Of a stretch of DNA of 64,000 nucleotides, positions 1 to 9,139 are shown piece after piece; within the stretch, counting starts at the first letter, position 1; every line of letters begins with the position of its first letter. Source of the stretch: Superficieibacter sp. HKU1. Lineage in GTDB: Bacteria > Pseudomonadota > Gammaproteobacteria > Enterobacterales > Enterobacteriaceae. The position numbers and the translations under genes are program-made. The notes below the pieces were generated by a model, which saw only the letters and a program-made list of their open reading frames with translations, ran no database searches and had not been told where the DNA came from. The DNA is taken from the NCBI RefSeq assembly GCF_029319185.1, contig NZ_CP119754.1, forward strand, positions 1,240,001 through 1,304,000, in the 5' to 3' direction.

Positions 1-1099
1 GGATGAAATTTTCATGGCGCGAGCGCTGAAGCTGGCGCAGCGCGGTCGTTTTACGACTCATCCCAACCCCAATGTGGGGTGTGTGATTGTGAAAGAAGGC
101 CGGATTGTCGGTGAAGGTTATCATCACCGTGCCGGTGAGCCGCATGCAGAAGTTCACGCCCTGCGTATGGCGGGAGAGAATGCTCGCGGCGCGACGGCCT
201 ACGTTACGCTGGAACCCTGCAGCCATCACGGGCGCACGCCGCCGTGCTGCGAGGCGCTGATTGCCGCAGGTGTAGCGCGGGTCGTCGTCGCCATGCAGGA
301 CCCAAACCCGCAGGTCGCCGGGCGCGGGCTGTATCGCCTGCAGCAGGAAGGTATTGAGGTCAGCCACGGGCTGATGATGAATGAAGCCGAGGCGTTGAAT
401 AAAGGATTCCTTAAGCGGATGCGCACCGGTTTCCCGTATGTACAGCTTAAGCTGGGCGCATCGCTTGACGGAAGAACGGCGATGGCGAGCGGAAAAAGCC
501 AGTGGATCACCTCCCCGCAAGCGCGACGCGACGTGCAGCGTCTGCGTGCGCAAAGTCATGCGATACTTACCAGCAGCGCGACGGTGCTGGCGGACGATCC
601 GCAGCTTAACGTGCGCTGGGAGGAACTCTCCTCCGACACGCAAGCGCGTTATCCACAAGAAAGCCTGCGTCAGCCGGTCCGTGTCGTCGTGGACAGCCAA
701 AACCGCGTCACGCCCGGGCATCGCATCGTACAGCAGGCGGGGGAAACCTGGTTTGCCCGCACTCAGGACGATGCGCGTGACTGGCCGCAGGGTGTTCGTA
801 CGCTGAAAATTCCGGCGCATAACGGGCATCTGGATTTGGTCGTTTTGCTGATGCAGCTGGGTCGTGAGCAGATTAACAGCGTATGGGTCGAAGCGGGCGC
901 AACGCTTGCGGGCGCACTGCTTCAGGCCGGACTGGTCGATGAACTGGTGATCTATATTGCCCCTACACTGTTGGGCAACGATGCCCGCGGCCTGTGCGTT
1001 CTGCCAGGACTTGAGAAACTGGCCGCCGCGCCCCATTTTAAATTCAACGAGATACGTCAGGTTGGTCCGGATATTTGTTTGCATCTGACTAACCTGTAG
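1..1099 (+). CDS. ribD: Riboflavin biosynthesis deaminase/reductase RibD, 5' end cut by window
   Basis: Bifunctional enzyme of riboflavin synthesis: it deaminates the pyrimidine produced by GTP cyclohydrolase II and then reduces its ribosyl chain with NADPH. The N-terminal deaminase domain shows the zinc motifs HAE and PCSHHGRTPPC (about H50, C75 and C84 of the full protein). The reductase domain follows from about residue 150. Bases 2-13 read D-E-I-F in frame before the first in-window ATG at 14. E. coli RibD begins MQDEYYMARAL, so the true start lies about 5 bases outside the window and the ATG at 14 is internal. It is followed by ribH and nusB on the same strand. Confidence 0.97.
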   Translation, partial: DEIFMARALKLAQRGRFTTHPNPNVGCVIVKEGRIVGEGYHHRAGEPHAEVHALRMAGENARGATAYVTLEPCSHHGRTPPCCEALIAAGVARVVVAMQDPNPQVAGRGLYRLQQEGIEVSHGLMMNEAEALNKGFLKRMRTGFPYVQLKLGASLDGRTAMASGKSQWITSPQARRDVQRLRAQSHAILTSSATVLADDPQLNVRWEELSSDTQARYPQESLRQPVRVVVDSQNRVTPGHRIVQQAGETWFARTQDDARDWPQGVRTLKIPAHNGHLDLVVLLMQLGREQINSVWVEAGATLAGALLQAGLVDELVIYIAPTLLGNDARGLCVLPGLEKLAAAPHFKFNEIRQVGPDICLHLTNL

Positions 1100-1184
1100 C
1101 GCCTGCGGTAAAAGAGAAGCAGCGCCCGAATTATTATGATAAAATCCGCCCCCCTGCGGGGCCATATGAACCCATAGGAAGAAT

Positions 1185-1655
1185 ATGAACATTATTGAAG
1201 CTAACGTTGCTGCCCCGGACGCTCGCGTCGCCATCACCATCGCGCGTTTTAACAATTTCATCAACGACAGTCTGCTGGACGGCGCGATTGACGCCCTTAA
1301 GCGTATTGGTCAGGTGGAAGACGAAAACATCACCGTTGTTTGGGTTCCAGGTGCTTACGAGCTGCCACTGGCGGCGGGCGCGCTGGCGAAAACCGGTAAA
1401 TATGATGCTGTCGTGGCGCTTGGCACGGTGATCCGTGGCGGTACTGCCCACTTCGAATATGTGGCGGGCGGCGCAAGCAACGGTCTGGCACATGTCGCTC
1501 AGGAGAGCGAAATCCCGGTTGCGTTTGGCGTACTCACTACGGAAAGTATTGAGCAAGCCATTGAACGCGCGGGAACCAAAGCCGGTAATAAAGGTGCAGA
1601 AGCTGCACTCACCGCGCTCGAAATGATTAATGTATTGAAAGCCATCAAGGCCTGA
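1185..1655 (+). CDS. ribH: 6,7-dimethyl-8-ribityllumazine synthase
   Basis: Penultimate enzyme of riboflavin synthesis. It condenses the ribityl-aminouracil product of the RibD branch with dihydroxybutanone phosphate and normally assembles into a large icosahedral shell. The 156 residues match the usual length. The GGTAHFEYV segment holds the catalytic histidine (H89). It starts at an ATG preceded by a purine-rich AGGAAGA and lies 85 bases after ribD, with nusB 19 bases further on, so the three are probably cotranscribed. The gene is called ribE in E. coli K-12. Confidence 0.98.
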   Translation: MNIIEANVAAPDARVAITIARFNNFINDSLLDGAIDALKRIGQVEDENITVVWVPGAYELPLAAGALAKTGKYDAVVALGTVIRGGTAHFEYVAGGASNGLAHVAQESEIPVAFGVLTTESIEQAIERAGTKAGNKGAEAALTALEMINVLKAIKA

Positions 1656-1674
1656 ATTTTGTAAGGGGAATTCC

Positions 1675-2094
1675 GTGAAACCTGCTGCTCGTCGCCGCGC
1701 CCGTGAATGTGCCGTCCAGGCGCTTTACTCCTGGCAGTTGTCCCAGAACGACATCTCTGATGTTGAATATCAGTTCCTGGCGGAACAGGATGTCAAAGAT
1801 GTCGACATCGTGTATTTCCGCGAACTGCTCTCCGGGGTGGCGACTAACAGCGCATATCTCGACGGTCTGATGAAGCCGTACCTGTCCCGTCTGCTCGAAG
1901 AGCTGGGCCAGGTTGAGAAAGCCGTGCTGCGCATCGCGCTGTTCGAGCTGTCCAAACGTGATGATGTGCCGTATAAAGTGGCCATCAACGAAGCCATCGA
2001 ACTGGCAAAAACCTTTGGCGCTGAAGACAGCCACAAATTCGTAAACGGCGTGCTGGATAAAGCAGCCCCGGCGATCCGTCCCCGCAAAAAGTGA
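1675..2094 (+). CDS. nusB: Transcription antitermination factor NusB
   Basis: NusB binds boxA RNA with ribosomal protein S10 (NusE) and supports antitermination of rRNA operons. The 139-residue all-helical protein matches the family length. It begins with a GTG codon preceded by AAGGGGAA, as in E. coli. It sits between ribH and thiL, the standard position. A strong hairpin with a T-run follows directly, so transcription into thiL may be partly attenuated. Confidence 0.98.
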   Translation: MKPAARRRARECAVQALYSWQLSQNDISDVEYQFLAEQDVKDVDIVYFRELLSGVATNSAYLDGLMKPYLSRLLEELGQVEKAVLRIALFELSKRDDVPYKVAINEAIELAKTFGAEDSHKFVNGVLDKAAPAIRPRKK

Positions 2095-2100
2095 TTTCCA

Positions 2101-2147
2101 GGCCGGAAGGGCGGAGCGGTCTCGCTCTGCCCCCGGCCTTATTTTTT
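2101..2147 (+). terminator. Rho-independent terminator after nusB
   Basis: A long GC-rich stem (GGCCGG..GGGCGGAGCG paired with CGCTCTGCC..CCGGCC) is followed by TTATTTTTT. It lies 7 bases after the nusB stop and 22 bases before thiL, so it probably separates or attenuates nusB-thiL transcription. Confidence 0.75.
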
Positions 2148-2168
2148 GTTACTGCTGAGGCATAACGT

Positions 2169-3140
2169 ATGGCATGTGGCGAATTTTCCCTGATTGCCCG
2201 TTATTTTGACCGCGTAAGAAGTTCACGCCTGGATGTTGAAACCGGCATCGGCGACGACTGCGCGCTGCTCAATATTCCTGAAAAACAGACGCTGGCAATC
2301 AGCACCGATACGCTGGTCTGCGGCATCCATTTCCTTCCTGATATTGATCCTGCCGATTTGGCCTGTAAGGCACTGGCGGTAAACGTCAGCGATCTCGCTG
2401 CCATGGGTGCCGATCCTGCATGGTTAACGCTGGCCTTGACGCTGCCTGAAGTGAACGAGCCATGGCTGGAAGCGTTCAGCGACAGCCTGTTTGAACAACT
2501 TAATTATTATGATATGCAGCTGATTGGCGGCGACACTACCCGTGGTCCGCTGTCGATGACGCTGGGTATTCACGGCTTCGTGCCGCTGGGGCGCGCCCTT
2601 AAGCGCTCAGGTGCCAGACCGGGTGACTGGATCTACGTTACCGGTACGCCTGGCGACAGCGCGGCCGGGCTGGCGATATTGCAGGGCCGTCTTCAGGTTG
2701 ATGACGAGGCTGACGCCGCGTATATGGTAAAACGGCATTTGCGGCCAACGCCGCGGGTACTGCACGGTCAGGCGTTGCGCGATCGTGCCAGTTCGGCTAT
2801 CGATCTCTCCGACGGCCTGATTTCCGATCTCGGGCATATTCTGAAGGCCAGCGGCTGCGGCGCACGTCTCGATCTTGACGCGTTTCCATTTTCTGCGCCG
2901 CTATTACGCCATGTTGAGCCTGAACAGGCGCTGCGCTGGGCGCTGGGAGGCGGGGAAGATTACGAACTCTGCTTCACCGTGCCGGAACGTAATCGCGGCG
3001 CGCTGGACGTGGCGTTAAAACATCTGGGGACGACATTTACCTGCATCGGACAGGTGGTGCCGGAAAACGAAGGCGTACAGTTTTTACGTAACGGTCAGCC
3101 CGTCATGTTTGACTGGAAAGGGTACGATCATTTCGCGTAA
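2169..3140 (+). CDS. thiL: Thiamine-monophosphate kinase
   Basis: ThiL phosphorylates thiamine monophosphate to thiamine pyrophosphate with ATP, the last step of the pathway. The 323 residues have the AIR synthase-like fold. Visible motifs are GIGDDCA near the N-terminus, STDTLV-GIHF, the GGDTTRGPL loop and the C-terminal GGGEDYELCF. The E. coli protein is 325 residues, so this one is about full length, with an end two residues shorter. In E. coli pgpA overlaps the 3' end of thiL. Here no pgpA reading frame follows; the next 258 bases carry a duplicated REP-like repeat and then yajO on the other strand. Confidence 0.96.
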   Translation: MACGEFSLIARYFDRVRSSRLDVETGIGDDCALLNIPEKQTLAISTDTLVCGIHFLPDIDPADLACKALAVNVSDLAAMGADPAWLTLALTLPEVNEPWLEAFSDSLFEQLNYYDMQLIGGDTTRGPLSMTLGIHGFVPLGRALKRSGARPGDWIYVTGTPGDSAAGLAILQGRLQVDDEADAAYMVKRHLRPTPRVLHGQALRDRASSAIDLSDGLISDLGHILKASGCGARLDLDAFPFSAPLLRHVEPEQALRWALGGGEDYELCFTVPERNRGALDVALKHLGTTFTCIGQVVPENEGVQFLRNGQPVMFDWKGYDHFA

Positions 3141-3171
3141 TGTGCATTGTTGAACCGGCCACAATATATTC

Positions 3172-3395
3172 AATATCAATGAGTTACACATAGCGTGTAG
3201 GCCCGGTAAGCGCAGCACCACCGGGCAGAGCCACAGCGGGCGCTTCAGCGCAGCTTTGTCGGGTGGCGGCTTCGCCTTACCCGACCTACAACATAAGCAA
3301 TATCAACGATTTACACATAACGCGTAGGCCCGGTAAGCGCAGCGCCACCGGGCAGAACCACAGCGGGCGCTTCAGCGCAGCTTTGCCGGGTGGCT
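3172..3395. repeat. Tandemly duplicated REP/BIME-like repeat, period about 127 bp
   Basis: Two nearly identical copies (3172-3269 and 3299-3395) each contain a GTAGGCCCGGTAAGCGCAGC head, a CCACCGGGCAG palindromic arm, GCGGGCGCTTCAGCGCAGC and a TTTGYCGGGTGGC tail. These are the inverted motifs of enterobacterial REP elements, arranged as a BIME. The spacer (3270-3298) holds a further TTCGCCTTACCCGACCTAC unit. The element fills the gap between thiL and yajO where pgpA would be expected. Confidence 0.85.
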
Positions 3396-3398
3396 GTC

Positions 3399-4373
3399 TT
3401 ATTTAAACCCGACAACCGGGTGCTGTTGATACGGCGTTTCCAGCTCGGCAATCTGCTCGGGAGTTAACGTCAAATCAACCGCCTGCAACAGCTCATCAAG
3501 CTGCTCCTGCCGCGAGCTGCCAATAATCGGTGCGGCGACGCCGGGTTTACTGAGCAGCCACGCCAGCGCCACCTGCGCCCGCGTTGCGCCAGTGTCTTCC
3601 GCCACGCCCGCAAGCCGTTCCGCAATCTGCGCGTCGTTATCTTCCGTGGTGTTATACAGCGTGCTGCCAAACTCATCTGAGACCGAACGGGCGGTCGTTT
3701 CACCCCAGGGACGAGTCAGACGGCCCCGCGCCAGCGGACTCCACGGGATCACCGCGACGCCCTGCTGGTAGCACAGCGGTAGCATCTCGCGCTCTTCTTC
3801 ACGGTAGATAAGATTGTAGTGATCCTGCATGGTAACGAACGGTGCCCAGCCGTGCTGTTTTTGCAGCGCCAGCGCCCCGGCGAACTGGGAGGCGTGCATG
3901 GATGATGCACCGATGTAGCGTGCTTTACCCGCTTTCACCACGTCGTTCAGGGCTTCCAGCGTTTCTTCAGGCGGCGTGTTGTAATCCCAGCGGTGGATTT
4001 GCAGTAAATCGACATAATCCATATTCAGACGACGCAGGCTGTCGTCGATGGAGCGCAGGATCTGCGCACGGGACAGCCCTTCTGCCAGGTCACCCACCTG
4101 GTGATACACTTTCGTGGCGACAACAACCTCTTCACGACGCGCAAAGTCGCGCAGCGCGCGGCCAACGATTTCTTCACTGCTGCCGTCAGAATAGCTATTT
4201 GCCGTATCGAAAAAATTGATGCCGCCTTCCAGCGCGCGTTGAATAATCGGGCGACTACTCTCTTCCGGTAAGGTCCAGGCGTGCTTACCGCGATCCGGTT
4301 CGCCGAAGGTCATACAGCCAAGACAAAGGCGGGAAACCCTGAGGTCTGTTTTTCCTAACATGTTGTATTGCAT
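3399..4373 (-). CDS. yajO: Aldo/keto reductase YajO
   Basis: NADPH-dependent aldo/keto reductase of 324 residues, the same length as E. coli YajO. AKR features are clear: GCMTFGEPDRG near the N-terminus, FFDTANSYSDG with the catalytic Tyr and Asp region, VVVATKV (catalytic Lys), LLQIHRWDYNTP (catalytic His), and the C-terminal cofactor segment IIGSSRQEQLDE. It lies 55 bases downstream of dxs on the same strand. E. coli YajO has been linked to xylulose or 1-deoxyxylulose chemistry, which would fit the neighbour, but the physiological substrate is not shown here. Confidence 0.96.
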   Translation of the reverse strand: MQYNMLGKTDLRVSRLCLGCMTFGEPDRGKHAWTLPEESSRPIIQRALEGGINFFDTANSYSDGSSEEIVGRALRDFARREEVVVATKVYHQVGDLAEGLSRAQILRSIDDSLRRLNMDYVDLLQIHRWDYNTPPEETLEALNDVVKAGKARYIGASSMHASQFAGALALQKQHGWAPFVTMQDHYNLIYREEEREMLPLCYQQGVAVIPWSPLARGRLTRPWGETTARSVSDEFGSTLYNTTEDNDAQIAERLAGVAEDTGATRAQVALAWLLSKPGVAAPIIGSSRQEQLDELLQAVDLTLTPEQIAELETPYQQHPVVGFK

Positions 4374-4428
4374 GGTTCCACTCCTGCTATAAGGGTACCG
4401 TTAAGCATAGCAGGAGTGGGGAGGGGAG

Positions 4429-6291
4429 TTATGCGAGCCAGTTGCGGATTTTTGTTTCAATCCCTTCGGCATCCAGGCCAATGTCGGCGCGGGCTTCTTC
4501 CTGGGTTCCCTGAGGGATAAAGAAATCCGGCAGGCCGAGGTTCAGCACCGGCACCGCTTTGCGCTGTGCCATCAGCACTTCATTGACGCCGCTGCCCGCA
4601 CCGCCCATGATCGCATTCTCTTCCAGCGTCACCAGCACCTCGTGCTGTTCAGCCAGTTGCAGGATCAGCGCCTCATCTAATGGCTTCACAAAGCGCATAT
4701 CCACCAGCGTGGCGTTCAGCGATTCCGCCACCTGTGCGGCGTCCGCCAGCAGGGTACCAAAGTTCAGAATCGCGACTTTCTCGCCCTCACGTTTCACGAC
4801 CCCTTTGCCGATGGGCAGGGAACGAAGCGGCTCCAGCGTCGCGCCAGTACCTGAACCGCGCGGATAGCGCACCGCGCTTGGGCCATCGCTATGGTGATAG
4901 CCGGTATACAGCATCTGACGGCATTCGTTTTCATCGCTCGGCGTCATGATCACCATATCGGGGAGACAACGCAGGAATGAGAGATCGAACGCGCCCTGGT
5001 GCGTCTGACCATCGGCTCCGACGATCCCCGCGCGATCGATAGCAAACAGCACCGGCAGTTTCTGAATGGCAACGTCGTGGATCACCTGATCGTAAGCGCG
5101 CTGTAAGAACGTGGAGTAGATCGCCACGATCGGCTTATAGCCACCAATCGCCAGCCCGGCGGCAAACGTCACCGCGTGCTGTTCAGCAATGGCAACGTCA
5201 AAATAACGGTCGGGGAATTTGCGTGAGAACTCGACCATACCGGAGCCTTCACGCATCGCGGGCGTCACCGCCATCAGTTTGGGGTCGCTGGCCGCCGTTT
5301 CACACAGCCAGTCGCCGAAGATTTTGGAATAGGACGGCAAGCCGCCGCTGCTTTTCGGCAATACGCCGCTGGTATGATCGAATTTTGGCACCGCGTGAAA
5401 CGTGATCGGATCTTTCTCGGCCGGCTCATAGCCGCGGCCTTTTTTCGTCATGATGTGCAGGAACTGCGGGCCTTTCAGACCGCGCATATTCTTCAGGGTG
5501 CTCACCAGGCTTAACACGTCGTGACCATCAACCGGGCCGATATAGTTAAAGCCCAGTTCTTCAAATAACGTACCCGGCACCACCATGCCTTTGATATGTT
5601 CTTCCGTGCGTTTGAGCAGTTCTTTAATCGGCGGTACGCCGGATAAAACCTTCTTGCCACCTTCGCGCAGAGAGGAGTAAAGCTTGCCGGAGAGGATCTT
5701 CGCCAGATGATTATTCAGCGCGCCAACGTTCTCTGAAATCGACATTTCGTTGTCGTTGAGGATCACCAGCATATCCGGACGGATGTCGCCCGCGTGGTTC
5801 ATCGCCTCAAACGCCATGCCAGCGGTAATCGCCCCGTCACCGATCACGCAGACCGTACGCCGCTGTTTGTCTTCTTTTTCCGCCGCCACCGCGATGCCGA
5901 TGCCTGCGCTGATCGAGGTGGAGGAGTGGCCGACGCTCAATACGTCGTATTCGCTTTCACCGCGCCACGGGAAGGGATGCAGCCCGTCTTTCTGGCGGAT
6001 AGTATCGATTTTATCCCGCCGACCGGTCAGAATCTTATGCGGGTAAGCCTGATGGCCCACGTCCCAAATCAACCGATCGAATGGGGTGTTATAGACATAG
6101 TGCAGCGCCACGGTAAGCTCAACCGTGCCAAGCCCGGAGGCAAAGTGTCCGCTGGAACGGCTCACGCTGTCGAGCAGGTAGCGACGCAGTTCGTCGCACA
6201 GCTTCGGCAGGCTCTCTTTTGGCAAAAGGCGTAACTCCTGGGTGGAGTCGACCAGCGCCAGGGTCGGGTATTTGGCTATATCAAAACTCAT
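4429..6291 (-). CDS. dxs: 1-deoxy-D-xylulose-5-phosphate synthase
   Basis: Thiamine-diphosphate enzyme joining pyruvate and glyceraldehyde 3-phosphate, the first step of the MEP isoprenoid pathway and a source of precursor for thiamine and pyridoxal. The 620 residues match the family. H49 lies in SSGHF, the TPP motif is GDGAITAGMAFEAMNHAG...NDNEMSIS, and the catalytic Glu lies in VAIAEQHAVTFAAG. It is 22 bases after ispA, in the conserved xseB-ispA-dxs operon. Confidence 0.98.
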   Translation of the reverse strand: MSFDIAKYPTLALVDSTQELRLLPKESLPKLCDELRRYLLDSVSRSSGHFASGLGTVELTVALHYVYNTPFDRLIWDVGHQAYPHKILTGRRDKIDTIRQKDGLHPFPWRGESEYDVLSVGHSSTSISAGIGIAVAAEKEDKQRRTVCVIGDGAITAGMAFEAMNHAGDIRPDMLVILNDNEMSISENVGALNNHLAKILSGKLYSSLREGGKKVLSGVPPIKELLKRTEEHIKGMVVPGTLFEELGFNYIGPVDGHDVLSLVSTLKNMRGLKGPQFLHIMTKKGRGYEPAEKDPITFHAVPKFDHTSGVLPKSSGGLPSYSKIFGDWLCETAASDPKLMAVTPAMREGSGMVEFSRKFPDRYFDVAIAEQHAVTFAAGLAIGGYKPIVAIYSTFLQRAYDQVIHDVAIQKLPVLFAIDRAGIVGADGQTHQGAFDLSFLRCLPDMVIMTPSDENECRQMLYTGYHHSDGPSAVRYPRGSGTGATLEPLRSLPIGKGVVKREGEKVAILNFGTLLADAAQVAESLNATLVDMRFVKPLDEALILQLAEQHEVLVTLEENAIMGGAGSGVNEVLMAQRKAVPVLNLGLPDFFIPQGTQEEARADIGLDAEGIETKIRNWLA

Positions 6292-6313
6292 AGAGACTCA
6301 TCGCGGTGTTTGT

Positions 6314-7213
6314 TTATTTATCACGCTGGATTATGTAATTCGCCAGTGCTTCCAGTGCTGAGGTGTCGAGAGACTGTGCGGCCAGTTGACTGAGAGACTG
6401 GCGGGCATCGTCAATCAGATCCCGGGCTTTATCGCGAGCTTGCTCAAGGCCTAAAAGTGCGGGGTAGGTACTTTTGCCAAGCTGCTGATCGGCACCCTGA
6501 CGTTTCCCTAAGGTTGCAGTATCGCCCACCACATCAAGAATGTCATCCTGAACCTGGAAGGCCAGACCGATAGATTCTGCATATGTGTCAAGAATGGGCA
6601 GTGCGTCACGTCCTTTATCGCCAGCGCTCAGCGCGCCCAGTCTGACCGCCGCGCGGATCAGCGCCCCGGTTTTATGGCGATGGATGCGCTCAAGGGCTGC
6701 CAGATCCACATGTTGACCTTCCGCTTCCAGATCCAGCGCCTGCCCGCCACACATCCCCGCGACGCCGCTGGCCTGCGCCAGCTCCGCCACCATTGCCAGT
6801 CGATCGCGATCGGCGACATCCGCCATCGGCGCGCTGCTGAGGATCGAGAACGCCAGCGTCTGTAACGCATCGCCAGCCAGGATCGCGCTCGCCTCGCCAA
6901 ACTTAATATGGCAGGTTGGCTGACCACGGCGCAGATCGTCATCGTCCATCGCCGGGAGATCGTCGTGGATCAGCGAATAGGCGTGGATACACTCGATGGC
7001 CGCAGCGGGCGCGTCCAGCGTCTGCGGACTGACGCCGAACATCTCGCCGGTGGCATAGACCAGAAAGGGACGCAGGCGCTTACCGCCTAACAATGCACCA
7101 TAGTGCATCGCCTCGACCAGCGGAGTGTTCTGAAACGGCTGCGGCTCAATAAACCGACGTAGCGCGCCATTCGCCCGCTCAACGCAAAGGTGCAGCTGTT
7201 GGCTAAAGTCCAT
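6314..7213 (-). CDS. ispA: Farnesyl diphosphate synthase (geranyltranstransferase)
   Basis: Condenses IPP with DMAPP and then with GPP to give farnesyl diphosphate, the precursor of undecaprenyl phosphate and quinone side chains. The 299 residues include the first aspartate-rich motif DDLPAMD (D84, D85, D90) and the second motif DDILD (D223, D224, D227). GGKRLRPF provides the diphosphate-binding basic residues. The ATG directly abuts the xseB stop (TAAATG), indicating translational coupling. Confidence 0.98.
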   Translation of the reverse strand: MDFSQQLHLCVERANGALRRFIEPQPFQNTPLVEAMHYGALLGGKRLRPFLVYATGEMFGVSPQTLDAPAAAIECIHAYSLIHDDLPAMDDDDLRRGQPTCHIKFGEASAILAGDALQTLAFSILSSAPMADVADRDRLAMVAELAQASGVAGMCGGQALDLEAEGQHVDLAALERIHRHKTGALIRAAVRLGALSAGDKGRDALPILDTYAESIGLAFQVQDDILDVVGDTATLGKRQGADQQLGKSTYPALLGLEQARDKARDLIDDARQSLSQLAAQSLDTSALEALANYIIQRDK

Positions 7214-7456
7214 TTACTCAGCGTCCGGGGTGAAAGGGGTAAGAGGGGCCTCGTCATTATCTGCCAGCAGGATCTGCACCCGCTGTTCAGCCTGCTGCAA
7301 TTTTTTCTGTCCCTGACGCGCCAGCTGCACGCCCTGTTCAAATTCATTCAGCGCCTGCTCCAGCGGCAGGTCTCCGCTTTCCAGACGAGTGACAATTTGC
7401 TCCAGTTCGCTCAGCGCGCTTTCAAAACTGGCAGGTGCATCGTTTTTCTTAGGCAT
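7214..7456 (-). CDS. xseB: Exodeoxyribonuclease VII small subunit
   Basis: Small helical subunit of ExoVII, which degrades single-stranded DNA together with XseA (encoded elsewhere). The frame is open further upstream, but the start at 7456 (MPKKNDAPASFESAL) gives 80 residues, exactly the E. coli length, so I chose it. It is the first gene of xseB-ispA-dxs. The divergent thiI begins about 207 bases away, and the interval must hold both promoters. Confidence 0.96.
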   Translation of the reverse strand: MPKKNDAPASFESALSELEQIVTRLESGDLPLEQALNEFEQGVQLARQGQKKLQQAEQRVQILLADNDEAPLTPFTPDAE

Positions 7457-7663
7457 AGTAAATGTCTGACTCTCAGTAATTTCAGCTCGGGGATATGGTA
7501 ACGGACCCGGAGTGATTAGCAAATAACGCGCAATGGTAAGGGCAGATGCACAGAATGACCGCGATGGTGGTATACTTGCGCACCTGGATGCAGCCGCAGG
7601 TATGGGCTGCTGTACTATTCCCACTACAAGTCGCTTAAGACTTGCCAAAGAACCATTGCCGCC

Positions 7664-9112
7664 ATGAAGTTTATCATTAAATTGTTCCCGGAAATCACTA
7701 TCAAAAGCCAATCTGTGCGTTTGCGCTTTACTAAAATTTTAACCGGTAACATTCGTAACGTTCTTAAATCCTGGAAAGACGATCTTGCCATCATTCGCCA
7801 CTGGGATCATATCGAAGTTCGTGCTAAAGACGAAAGTCTGCGCCCGGTTATCCGCGACGCGCTGACCCGCATTCCGGGAATCCATCATGTTCTGGAGGTG
7901 GAAGATGTTCCTTTTACCTCGGTTCACGATATCTTTGAAAAAGCACTGGCGCTGTACCGCGAACGACTGGAAGGCAAAACCTTCTGCGTGCGCGTTAAGC
8001 GTCGTGGCACCCATGAGTTTAGCTCGATCGAAGTGGAACGCTATGTTGGTGGCGGGCTAAATCAACATATTGAGTCCGCACGAGTGAAGCTGACGAAGCC
8101 TGATGTCACCGTTAACCTCGAAATCGAAAACGACCGCTTACTGCTGGTGAATAACCGCGTCGAAGGGATTGGCGGTTATCCGATTGGTACTCAGGAAGAT
8201 GTGATGTCGCTGATCTCCGGTGGCTTTGACTCCGGCGTCTCCAGCTACATGCTGATGCGTCGCGGCTGTCGCGTCCACTACTGCTTCTTCAATCTGGGCG
8301 GCGCGGCGCATGAAATTGGTGTTCGTCAGGTGGCACACTATCTGTGGAACCGCTTCGGCAGTTCACATCGCGTGCGTTTTGTGGCAATCAACTTCGAGCC
8401 GGTGGTCGGCGAGATCCTCGAAAAAGTGGATGACGGCCAAATGGGTGTGGTCCTTAAGCGCATGATGATCCGCGCCGCCTCGAAAGTGGCGGAGCGTTAC
8501 GGCGTTCAGGCGCTGGTGACCGGTGAAGCGCTGGGCCAGGTGTCCAGCCAGACGCTGACTAACCTGCGCCTGATCGACAACGTTTCCGATACTCTGATCC
8601 TGCGTCCGCTGATTTCACATGACAAAGAGCACATCATCGATCTGGCGCGCGAGATTGGTACGGAAGATTTTGCCCGCACCATGCCGGAATACTGCGGCGT
8701 GATCTCGAAAAGCCCTACCGTGAAAGCGGTAAAAGAGAAGATCGAGGCCGAAGAAGCGCACTTTGATTTCAGCATCCTCGGCCGCGTGGTTGAAGAGGCC
8801 AACAACGTCGACATTCGCGACATCGCAGCCCAGACGGAGCAGGAGGTGGTGGAAGTCGAAACCGTCAGCGGCTTCGGCGCAAATGACGTGATCCTCGACA
8901 TCCGCTCAGTTGATGAGCAGGACGATAAGCCGCTGAAAGTCGAAGGCATCGACGTGGTGACGCTACCGTTCTACAAGCTGAGCACCAAATTCGGCGATCT
9001 CGACCAGAACAAAACCTGGCTGCTGTGGTGCGAGCGCGGCGTGATGAGCCGTTTGCAGGCGCTCTATTTGCGCGAGCAGGGGTTTAAGAATGTGAAGGTG
9101 TATCGGCCTTAA
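7664..9112 (+). CDS. thiI: tRNA 4-thiouridine synthase / sulfur carrier enzyme ThiI
   Basis: ThiI makes 4-thiouridine at position 8 of tRNA and passes sulfur from IscS to ThiS for thiazole formation. The 482 residues contain an N-terminal ferredoxin-like/THUMP region, a PP-loop ATP-pyrophosphatase motif SGGFDSGVSSYM at about residue 180, a conserved Cys in MPEYCGVISKSP, and a C-terminal rhodanese domain. The rhodanese domain carries the catalytic C456 in WLLWCERGVMSRLQ. It is divergent from xseB. The accessory gene at 9140 follows within 30 bases. Confidence 0.98.
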   Translation: MKFIIKLFPEITIKSQSVRLRFTKILTGNIRNVLKSWKDDLAIIRHWDHIEVRAKDESLRPVIRDALTRIPGIHHVLEVEDVPFTSVHDIFEKALALYRERLEGKTFCVRVKRRGTHEFSSIEVERYVGGGLNQHIESARVKLTKPDVTVNLEIENDRLLLVNNRVEGIGGYPIGTQEDVMSLISGGFDSGVSSYMLMRRGCRVHYCFFNLGGAAHEIGVRQVAHYLWNRFGSSHRVRFVAINFEPVVGEILEKVDDGQMGVVLKRMMIRAASKVAERYGVQALVTGEALGQVSSQTLTNLRLIDNVSDTLILRPLISHDKEHIIDLAREIGTEDFARTMPEYCGVISKSPTVKAVKEKIEAEEAHFDFSILGRVVEEANNVDIRDIAAQTEQEVVEVETVSGFGANDVILDIRSVDEQDDKPLKVEGIDVVTLPFYKLSTKFGDLDQNKTWLLWCERGVMSRLQALYLREQGFKNVKVYRP

Positions 9113-9139
9113 AATAAAAAACAGGGAGGTTTATTTACA

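Noticed and set aside
3172..3395. CRISPR-like appearance of the repeat after thiL
   Set aside because: Only two copies with a 127-bp period and internal REP palindromes; no short repeat-spacer regularity and no cas genes.
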